Shown: positions 55,331 to 64,000 of the stretch, piece by piece
Layout: each line of letters starts with the position of its first letter
How positions within the stretch are numbered: the first letter of the stretch is position 1
Assembly (NCBI RefSeq): GCF_902686445.1
Contig: NC_062223.1
Location: forward strand, 38,162,998-38,226,997
Source: Sciurus carolinensis
Taxonomy: Eukaryota > Chordata > Mammalia > Rodentia > Sciuridae
Length of the DNA: 64,000 nucleotides
Direction: 5' to 3'
The notes under the pieces: generated by a model
What the model saw: only the letters and a program-made list of their open reading frames with translations
What the model was told of the DNA's origin: nothing
Database searches by the model: none
Translations under genes and position numbers: made by a program

Positions 55331-57689
55331 TGAAGTTTAGGTAATACTAGATTTGGAAACAACATGCTTGGAAATCTGAAAATCTGAAAGTAATTGAAAT
55401 CAGCTCTACCAAGGAACTAGCTTTTTGATGGAGAAAGCATTTGAGTGGGGATTTTGATCCTGGTCGTTTGCACCTGCACACAGAAAATAGCTTTAGACAA
55501 AGTCTTTGTCATATTGTAGGTATATAAATGGAGAATAGAAGTAATGACTTGTAGGTTAGTTAGTTCACCTAGCTCCATGCTGAGATTTAAATGTCATTCT
55601 TGAGAATTCAGCATAAAGTCAGGTTTTGTGGGGGACAGATGGAGGAAAGAGTTGTATTAGCAGGTCCATGCCTTGGCTGCAGCTTCACTCAAACTTTAAT
55701 TGCTTCCCATTTATCTTCATTCCTTGAACCCCGCAAGACAAAGATCACTTTTGTATCAACATTTCCCTTTAGCATAGGGAACATAATACTTCAGTAGACA
55801 CATGGATCAGACGAGGGGAGAATGATTCCAAACTCTCTTAGAAACATATCTCCATATTGCCACATTTTATCAGTAGGTATTCATTCCTTCTTTTCAACTC
55901 TGCAACTCAGACCTGATAAGGATTTTCATTTCTCTCACTTAGGGGAATTTAATTTTTTTGAGTAAATTTTTGCATTGACAGATTCTTTGGAGTATTGGTT
56001 GGTCATAAGGGAAAAGTCTTTTGTATCTCTCTTTCCTTTGATGTGTCCTTCTGATTCTGCATTTTTCTGGATGCTGCTGTTGCCTGGATAGGATGTATCT
56101 GGGGTATTCACTATGTAGTATCTCCAGAGTCAGTGTAGTCTCAGGATCAAGGGTAGGCACAATTGAGGCTAACCAAAGATCAGTAATCCTTATGAAACCC
56201 AAGGACCGATTTGGGGTCATATTCATGAGTTGAAAAAAAATTAAGAATTCTAAGTGTTCTGGAATAAAAAGTGTCTATAGCAGGACCCAGTCAGGGATTC
56301 AGAGGGTGAGGAGGTTTTTCTTCACTGGATATTGACTGTGTTGGCTGATAGTAGCTAAAAGACTCAGGAAAAACTGTGGCAGTACCACTACATCTCCTTA
56401 TTTTCCACCCTTGAAAAATGCACTCTTAATAGTATGCATGGATGTACAGTATGAACTTGTGCTGCTATAGAAACTTTGGATCCTTTTGAGTTGCACTGAG
56501 CAAAACAATGTACCACTCATACTAAGTTGGTTTAAAATTTATCTGAATTAATTAAATTCCAGGAAAGCACAGATAATTATGTGTCTATGAAACTCTAATT
56601 TTTTTTTTTTTTTTGGTAAGCTATATTCAGCTACAACTCTTCCCAGTTTTGCTTGTGTTCTTTGAAGTGGATTCTACCATTTCTACCCTCCTTAACTCAT
56701 TTTCTCTCCTGACTCCAAGTTTGGCAGTATGGAATATCAGGATACTTTGATATTTTCAATGAATTCATGATGTCAGTTCCAAATTATATAATAAACAAAC
56801 TTTGAGAGCATAGATATTTCATACTGATAGGGGGTTTGCTGGACATCTAGCATTCATTTTCTTTTTTTTTTTTTTTTTTTTTTAGTTTAAATCAAAGGAT
56901 AAAATAAGGCATTGAAAAGAAATATGGGGAGTATAGAAAAGAGGGATGTTGAAATAAAAGAAAGGGAATTAGAAAATGAAATCAATATGAATCATGTGCT
57001 AACACTGCTGAATGCTTTGCTGGCTTCTACATATGAATGGTGCTACTTAACCTTTGCCATGATCTTCTGTTAGTTAGAGTTTGTCATTGGAGCCACTTCA
57101 TGGGTAGGAGATAAAAAGTAAGAGAGATTCCAATCTAAGATCAAAGTCCTGAGGCCATGCCCAGCAGAACTGAGATAAGGGTCTACATTTCCCCCTGCTC
57201 CACTACCCAGCCCAAAACTGAGATGGTGGTAGCTGCTGTAAAGTTCCATTCTCTCTCTTTTTCACAAAGTATCTTCAACTTTGCCAAGATAAGAAGATAA
57301 AAGGCAGAATAAGGATGGAAATTGAGTAAAAGTTACAGATCCACTCCCTTCCAAACAGATTGTTCTCTTCATTCACTTTGAACTTAGCATATGTAGGCTG
57401 TTTCATGATGGTAATAATCTTTTTGCATGAATATGACCTGTCTATGTACCTTAGTCAGCTATGTGGAATCACACTTGGGTACTCTCTGAGCTGTTTAGAC
57501 AACTGCTATAGTCTGAGCATGCTTAATATGCACCCATTGATTTTTTTTTAAATAAATCAATATGACTTTTTTTTCCCCTTTTTTGTAATTCGTATATAGA
57601 CTTTGGTGTTACTAGAAAATGTGTTCTCAGCTCTGCACATTTGTTCTTCAAAGAGCATATTAAGCACTTACTGTGTGAGGAGCTGTATT
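55331..57689. other. Unique, no gene seen
   Basis: AT-rich with poly(T) runs at 56600-56614 and 56862-56883 (22 T). No exon or interspersed repeat recognised. Confidence 0.45.
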
Positions 57690-57770
57690 AGTCAGGACTA
57701 TCTGAGTTCTGCTCCTATAACAAATCAACCCTGAATAACATAATAGAAGTTTAATTTTTGTGAAAGTAAA
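57690..57770 (-). mobile_element. Possible MaLR/LTR end, minus
   Basis: GTATTAGTCAGGACTATCTGAGTTCTGCTCCTATAACAAATCAACCCTGAATAACATAATAGAAGTTTAATTTTTG resembles a reversed MaLR LTR 3' end ('TGTATTAGTC..'), with a reversed AATAAA/poly(A)-signal-like region. Short and uncertain. Confidence 0.35.
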
Positions 57771-58059
57771 GTAGGCTGTGGCCCTTTTTTTTCTACAGGG
57801 CAGCTTCCTTTCAAGGGGTGTGTCAGGGGGACAATCTGCTTCTATCTTGGGACTTTACATTCTCAACACATGGCTTCTAAATCAATCTCTATCCCACGGG
57901 GAAAGAGCTCTATATGCTTTAGGGGCTTTTCTCTGCCTTACTCTGCAAGTGACGCACTACATTCTGTTCACTGTTACAGAAGAAGCCTGTAACAGAGCCA
58001 CAGCAACAGCAGGGGTCCACAACAACACATTCTGGCAATCCCTCAGGAAGGATTTCAAA

Positions 58060-58630
58060 TGAGTTGCACAGACCACAGACAGGAGTTTATTAGAAAAAGT
58101 GAGAGCATAGATGCCCACTGCAGACACCAAACAGGATGCCTCTGGGGAGAACAGGGTAGCTTTTACAGAGTCTGAATTTTTTAAGGGGTTTGGATCCTTT
58201 GTTCTTGCCTTTATTTCTCATTTCTGACTTTGCAACTTATTACACTTTTTATAGCCCTGAGTGCATTTTCTTTGTGAGGCTGGTGATGGCCTGGTCACAA
58301 GGAGTAGATGTAGCACGGTCTTGAGTCAATAGTTCCTTTAAGGGGCTATCATTAACTATGACTGGAGAAGATTCAGCATACCTGTTCCCATTTTCCAGAT
58401 CTCTGCCTGCCTTGATAAAATTCCCTGTGATTCCCAGTCCTGTGACTTAAGGACTTGCTTTGATGCATGTGTCTGTTGTCCTCCCTATAGTTACCACCCT
58501 TCTGTGCCCTGCCTCCCACATGCCTGCTCATGGCTGCCTACTACTGTTTGTCAGAACAAGTTATCTGGCTCTACCTAATTGTGTTGTTAATCATGATATC
58601 ATCACAAGGAGGGAGTGTACTGGGAGGTAT
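58060..58630 (-). mobile_element. Possible ERV LTR, minus strand
   Basis: Near the left edge the minus strand reads CTAATAAACTCCTGTCTGTGGTCTGTGCAACTCA (rc of 58060-58093). This is the usual layout of an LTR poly(A) signal followed by a short U5. Further right, the region up to the L1 junction (about 58640) is non-coding and could be U3. No target duplication or exact boundary could be fixed and no viral gene is attached. Confidence 0.45.
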
Positions 58631-58644
58631 AGTCTTTCGTGATC

Positions 58645-59165
58645 ATTAAGAAAGAATCAATGTTTATAGCAGTTCAATTCACAATAACTAAATTGTGGAA
58701 CCAAACTTGATGCCCTTTAACAGATGAATGGATAAAGAAACTGTGGTGTACACACACAGTGAAATATTACTCAGCCATAAAGAAGAATAAAATTATGGCA
58801 TTCGCGCATAAATGGATGGAGTTGGAGAATATCGTGCTAAGTGAGATAAGCCAATCCCAAAAAACCAAAGGCCAAATGTTTTCTCTGATAAGTGGATGAT
58901 GATACGTAATGGGGGGAAAGGGGGGTAAGGGAAGAATGGAGGAACATTGGATTGTATAAAGGGAAATGAGGGGAGTGGAGGGAGCAGGGAGAAGGAAAGA
59001 TGTTGGAATGAGACAAACATCATTACCCTGTGTACATGTATGATTACACAAATGGTGTGACTCCACATGGTGTACAACCAGAGAAATGAAAAGTTGCACT
59101 TCATTTGTGTACAATGAATGAATGCATTCTGCTATCATGTATAGCTAAATAGAATAAAAAGAAAA
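58645..59165 (+). mobile_element. L1 LINE 3' end, 5'-truncated
   Basis: ATCAATGTTTATAGCAGTTCAATTCACAATAACTAAATTGTGGAACCAAACTTGATGCCC, CAGATGAATGGATAAAGAAACTGTGGTGTACACACACAGTGAAATATTACTCAGCCATAAAGAAG, AAATGGATGGAGTTGGAGAATATCGTGCTAAGTGAGATAAGCCAATCCC and TTTTCTCTGATAAGTGGATGATGATACG form the last part of ORF2. A G-rich 3' UTR and an AATAAAAAG tail follow. Stops and indels leave no usable frame. Confidence 0.88.
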
Positions 59166-59185
59166 TAGAAAGAATCCACAAATGC

Positions 59186-59300
59186 GAGGGGAATGGGGAC
59201 GTAGCTCACTGATAGTGTTCTTGCTTAGTGTTGGCAAAATTCAGGGTTAACAAACAAATAAACAATAAGAAACAAACAGGAAAATAAATAAATAAATAAA
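59186..59300 (+). mobile_element. ID SINE (diverged)
   Basis: GAGGGGAATGGGGACGTAGCTCACTGATAGTGTTCTTGCTTAGTGTTGGC has the A-box half, followed by a weak B-box (AAATTCAGGGTT) and a long (CAAA)/(AAAT)n tail reaching about 59300. Confidence 0.75.
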
Positions 59301-59352
59301 GATCACAATACTGTTGAAGTACCACAAGTTCTTTAGAGAACAAAGATTAAAT

Positions 59353-59590
59353 TTGTTGTTGTTTTGTCCAGGGTGATGGGTGTGGTCAAGATTAGGATTG
59401 AACCCAGAAGTGCTTTAAACAGTAAGCCACATCCCTACCCCTTTTTGCTATATTTTAAAATTTTGAATTAGGCTCTAGCTAAGTTGCTTAGAGCCTTGCT
59501 AAGTTGCTGAGGCTGGTCTCAAACTTGAGATCCTCCTGTCTCAGCCTCCAGAGTGTCTGGGATTACAGGCATGCACCATCACACCCGGCA
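59353..59590 (-). mobile_element. B1-dID SINE
   Basis: Reversed tail (TTGTTGTTGTTTTG), reversed ID half (GGTGATGGGTGTGGTCAAGATTAGGATTGAACCCAGAAGTGC..AGTAAGCCACATCCCTACCCC), T-rich linker, and reversed B1 half (GAGGCTGGTCTCAAACTTGAGATCCTCCTGTCTCAGCCTCCAGAGTGTCTGGGATTACAGGCATGCACC). Full length. Confidence 0.92.
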
Positions 59591-62015
59591 ATGAAGATTC
59601 CATTTTAAAAGTTATCTCCTTTAATGAGAACAATAATCATTATAGGGGAATATTTAGGACCTTATTACGATTTGGCAGGGCCTACATTTCCTTAAGCCAG
59701 CAGCTGCTGTTTTCTTAAGAGAGTTCCTTTTTCATCTGAAATAATTAACTTGAGATTATTAAAATGCCCATTTTATCTTATACTCCTGCTGCCTGCTTTG
59801 TTTTGTTAAATAGGGGTCAAACATATTTAAAAACCAAGCCTTATAGAGCTCTGGGAGAAAAAAAAAAAGAGCCAGTGGCCTTGGGGCAGGAAGGGAACTT
59901 TTCTGCCCCACTCTGCCTATTGCCCTGAAGGGCAGGGTGAAGCCCTGTACCCTTGTAGCTCTGCTTTTTCTTGGGTACTTGTTCTCTATACTGTCTCAGC
60001 ACTCATGGCTGGCATGGACAAATACCGAGACAGTTTGGAGTCCTGGGCTATACAAAACAGCAAAGTCTAGGCACTTTGGAAAAAATTTGCATTTTGAGAA
60101 TAAGAATAAAAAAATAACAAACCCATGCATTTAGTTTAGTCTTCAGACAATGAACAGGTCCATGGAGTTCAGTTGAAGATTACTTGATTTCAGAAAGTTT
60201 ATAGGTTTTCCTCTTGTGTTTGATACAAAAGTTTCTTTTCTTCTTTTTTATTGAAAAATCATTGGTAAAGAGGTACCCATTTAGTGATTATCATGTTGAT
60301 TTGTAAGAAATGCAAAAAAAAAAAAAAAACCCTGTACCATTTTTTTAAAGTTTTTCCTATTTCTTATTTCCGCTATTTATATCTTATTTATTTCTGTACT
60401 GTGCCTTATCTATTGAGTGAGGTATTTAGGCTTTAGCTGTCAAGTGTTTCTTATTGATAATCTGTCTTAATTTTCAACTTTCTTTGACTTCAGGGTTATG
60501 CCATATAATGCGTTTGATCTAGCATGCAGGCATAAGACCTTGGTGAATACTTTCAGCAACTGTGAAGACTAAGTATGATAGTTTCTGAGAACATGAAGGT
60601 ATTCTAGAAAGGCAAACAGAAAATCACACAAATGCTCTGATGATAATAATGATGTAATCATGTCCATATTTAATCATTAGAATCCAGGTTTAGTCAAAGT
60701 GTTTTACGAGCATGTTTTAATTTAATTGGTGTAATTGTGTGAAATGGGAACTATTACTAACCCAGTATAGTAATGGCTTAGAGTAGTTAAAGAAAATGTT
60801 CAGTGTCATATAACCACAAAACATCTTTCTGACCTATTTTAAATAAGTCAATTCTTGTCTTATCATAAATTATTTAGGTGTATGGAAAATCCACATAACC
60901 AAAATATAATTAAAGGAAACATCAACCTAAACTGTGTGTATTAAAAGCAGTATTCACTTTTTACACAGAAATATCCAATGGAAGAATCTATTACTCCATA
61001 ATTCTTTAGTTTGATTTTTAAAATTTGTTTCCTCCATATTCAAATATTAGCTGAGTCAAGCAGTCTCTATTTTATCTTTTCTATATATTTGCATTTTAGG
61101 GGTGAACAAAAACATTTATGAAACATTATATGAAATGTTTTCTATGGTATATTAGCTTCTAATGACATGATAGATTTTGAATGACTTGGAAATAGGGAAG
61201 AATGGAGGCAGAGACACCCGTTAGCTACTGTAGCAGTCCAGGCAAGATGGAATGAAAGCAGTTAAAATCATATCTCTGATGGAAGAAATTAGTCTCTAGA
61301 AATAAGTCTGATAGCCTCTCCTACAACTGAACTTGGAAAGATTTGTTTCAATTATTTTCACTTTTTTATCTTATATCTTCTTCTTGGCTACTTTACAGAG
61401 GATTATATTAATGAATAAGGATCTGTTCTAAAAAAGACTGAACATACAAATGCACAGAAATTTATAAATTTAAATTTTTAAAAAGTTGAATGTATCTCTC
61501 TATTATATAAGAACTATTATTGCATTTGATCAGCAAATTTTCCTATCAAGTGATTTTTGTTCCCACTGTCTCTAGCAAGAAAATAGCCCAAGCTGATGTC
61601 TCTTAATTTATTGGCAGTAAGAAATTTCTACCTCAATAAGCTTTGATGCATAATAGAGAATTTCATTTGTTTTTTGAAACTGAGAGAAGTAGAGGTGATC
61701 TTCCAATTTGTCCCTTGTGCTATAGTAAGAAATGGTATAAAAAGGTTGACTCATCTATTCTTGATTTTAACCTTAGTGCCTTTATGACATATATCAATCT
61801 TTAGATATTGAAATAAGGAAAAAGTGACTTACATGTATGCATTCAAAATATGTGCTATACAAAGTACCAACTGTGTACAAATTAAATATACATATTTTTA
61901 TACATGCTGAATTGTGTGGGGTCTTGAATGTCACACTTTAGGAAAGTGTACTTTTCATTTTGAACATCTACAATGCTTGCTTATATGTCATTTCTAAAAT
62001 GTGCCTGAGTGCGTG
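59591..62015. other. AT-rich unique DNA
   Basis: No exon, RNA gene or young repeat recognised; only short A runs (59861-59870, 60314-60329). Confidence 0.45.
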
Positions 62016-62019
62016 AACC

Positions 62020-62150
62020 TAAAGCATTTCTAAATAGGCTTAAAAATTGCTATCTCATAGGGTGATTGGGAGAATGAAGTGAGATAATGTCTACAAAGTA
62101 TTTGATTTTGCACCTGTCATATAATAAGCATTTAATAAATTTCAAATATG
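62020..62150 (+). mobile_element. MIR SINE 3' half
   Basis: TTGCTATCTCATAGGGTGATTGGGAGAATGAAGTGAGATAATGTCTACAAAGTATTTGATTTTGCACCTGTCATATAATAAGCATTTAATAAAT corresponds to the MIR 3' region ('CCTCATAGGGTTGTTGTGAGGATTAAATGAGATAATG..TGGCACATAGTAAGCGCTCAATAAAT'). Confidence 0.8.
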
Positions 62151-64000
62151 CATATACTATATAAATATAGTTTTCATTATCACAAATTGACTATATAATT
62201 TATTGGAAGCATGTATGCTGGTAATACAAGTTTTTGGACACATATAAATACACATGTGTGCACATACATACACTACATTAGCTATTGATTCTTAATAATG
62301 ATATCTTCACAGTGACATTCAAAATGGTAGATAGTCCTAGAACTACCTTTGGTGAAATTAGCCTGGGTTTGCAGTATTTTTTTTTTTTTTTTTTTTGGTT
62401 ATTTCTATTCTCAGAAGTTATTGTAAATCAGAAATTGAATGCTAGCCATGAAGTTCTGACTTCACCTAAGTTGAGATTCAGGCCTGGTTTCTACATCCTG
62501 TTTTTCCTCATTAACTCACTCACTTATTTCCCTGAGGTGTCATTAAATAATTATTAATGCATCTCTGTTTTGTGCCAGCCACTATCACCTGCTCTCAGGA
62601 ATCTTACAGTCTGGTGAAGGACACCCATGAAAGCAAATAATTGCAATAAAGCAGCGCGAACATGGGCAACACAATGACCTTTTACAGTGAGGCGGCATCT
62701 ATTCTCTCAGTTGACACCTGATTTTATTATTTTGAACATATTTGCGTATAGTTAAGGTAAATAGAGAAGAATCAGAGCTAAAAAGAGCAAACGTCAAGGA
62801 GCATTCTGTTCTGCATTTTATCTATCTCTTTGTCTTCATCTACCACCTACGTGCTACTAAAGACGTTCAAATGATTATCAGTAATTGCTACCGCTTTCTC
62901 TTATCCCAGAATCCTATTTCCATCTGATTTTTGGCAATCTGTAGATAGATGTTCTATAGGTATCTCAAATTCTTTTTGCTTATGATAAATTTATCATGTT
63001 CTTTCCTCTTAAAAAAAAAAGTTTCTCTTCCATCTGTTTTATGCCTATTAAATATTTGAGCTCCTGAAAAATTCCTCCTACTGGAGTCTGGGAGTCTCCG
63101 TCAAGGTTCAGCACCTGCCTCCACCTTGTAGCTAGCTGGTCATCGAATCCTCCTCCTCCCCTGCCAATTTTTTTTCTTCTCTCTCCTGGGTAAACACATG
63201 CAAACACACCTCTTATGCCCCAAATTAGTAGGATAAGAAAGCAATTTTCAAGTTGCTAGGCAGCAGCAGATGAAGAGAAGACTCAGAAAATTAAGTCAGT
63301 GACTTGGTTGTCAAGTAACATCATTGTGTTGTCCCTTTTTCTGTGATGGTGAAATGTTTCTCTATTTAACATGGAATTAGAGTTTTAAATTCTATTGATC
63401 TGTAAACCTTAAAAACAGCCCCATGCATATCCCCACATCAATATTCTTGGCTACATTTGTTTTTCTCTTACATCACTAGTATCGTATTCTTCCAAGGGGA
63501 GTTCCAACTAGGAATTGGCATCATTTCAAAGGTCCAACAGCTAGGATAGGGATCGGGCATTATTACTTCAGCTCAGACTCAGGGAGAAGTATGCTGCTTG
63601 TTGATGTTATCACTGAAAAGAAATGATCCACATCCCAGTCATCACAATAATGAAAAATACCACAAATTTGGCACTGATGGTGTTTTGTTTCTGAGTATTC
63701 TCAAAATTGCCTTGTGGTCTATACTCTTCGAAGAATCATTTGTTAATCCATAGGCATAAATGCAAAACTATCTGGAGCTTAATAGCAGTGCTACAATAAT
63801 TAGCACATCTTATTTCCTCCATCTCTGTAGATATAGATACATCCGTAAACGCTTAGACCTCTAAACCTAGGGAAATGTTCCTAAGTCCCTAAATTAAATA
63901 CATTGGAAAAAAGAAACATGACAATTTATTGTTACTTCTTTCTTCTTTTATGTGTTTATAAATAGTTTGATATCCTGACAAATATGTGGGTGAGGGTGAT
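62151..64000. other. AT-rich unique DNA to window end
   Basis: No gene or interspersed repeat recognised. A poly(T) run lies at about 62380-62397. The 75- to 90-codon frames are unsupported. Confidence 0.45.

Noticed and set aside
57778..58062. 94-codon plus-strand frame next to the LTR-like region
   Set aside because: Considered as a retroviral gene remnant, but no diagnostic retroviral motif is visible.
58767..59138. 123- and 103-codon minus-strand frames
   Set aside because: They lie antisense to the L1 3' end and its G-rich 3' UTR.
1..64000. Prokaryotic-style systems (operons, defence islands, phage, riboswitches)
   Set aside because: SINE, LINE, LTR and CpG-island content and lack of dense coding show vertebrate nuclear DNA.
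1..64000. Intact endogenous retrovirus
   Set aside because: Only LTR-type fragments are seen. No gag, pol or env-like reading frame lies next to any of them.

Overview
The window looks like non-coding mammalian DNA, most likely from a squirrel-family rodent (Sciuridae). The main evidence is a set of dimeric SINEs with a B1-like left half and a tRNA-derived ID right half (B1-dID), alongside single ID elements. Old mammalian fossils (MIR, L2, hAT-Charlie, MaLR LTRs) are scattered through it. No protein-coding exon could be recognised. The longer open frames lie in repeats, GC-rich promoter DNA or low-complexity tracts, and none reads as a known domain.

The one clear gene-like landmark is a CpG-rich block at about 5.8-6.7 kb. 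It contains a run of Sp1-type CCGCCC boxes, is preceded by a strong CTCF-like motif at 5455-5468, and is followed by about 0.8 kb of non-repetitive leader-like DNA ending in a good splice donor (GTGAGT after 7546). I read this as a promoter plus a mostly or wholly untranslated first exon of a plus-strand gene with a very long first intron. The remaining 56 kb would then be intron or intergenic DNA. I cannot name the gene. A 17-codon hydrophobic upstream ORF overlaps a second ATG (TGATG) just before the donor.

Layout: 1-0.25 kb L1 3' end (minus); 1.1-1.6 kb MaLR-type LTR; 2.4-2.6 kb B1-dID; 5.4-7.55 kb promoter and candidate first exon; 8-15 kb ancient MIR/L2 copies; 16.9-18.3 kb non-repetitive, relatively GC-rich stretch with RFX, E-box and AP-1 type motifs (candidate enhancer); 21.6-26.4 kb L2, microsatellites, squirrel L1 end and three SINEs; 28.9-29.3 kb a complete solo MaLR-type LTR with a near-perfect 5-bp target duplication; 30.6 kb MER5-like element; 36-38 kb SINE-linked microsatellites; 42.5-44.1 kb a TG-rich minisatellite followed by an ID and a B1-dID, both with clear target duplications; 45.2 kb MER20-like element; 53.5-54.6 kb SINE and hAT fragments; 55.2 kb a 109-nt pure purine tract; 57.7-59.6 kb a nested block of LTR-like, L1 and SINE sequence; the rest is AT-rich unique DNA.

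Nothing here forms an operon, CRISPR array or recognisable new system. The items most worth a second look are the promoter/first exon with its uORF and CTCF site, two perfect fold-back hairpins (31.2 and 54.9 kb), the candidate enhancer, and the minisatellite and purine tracts. Family names for repeats come from remembered consensus features, not a database search, so boundaries are approximate unless target duplications are stated.
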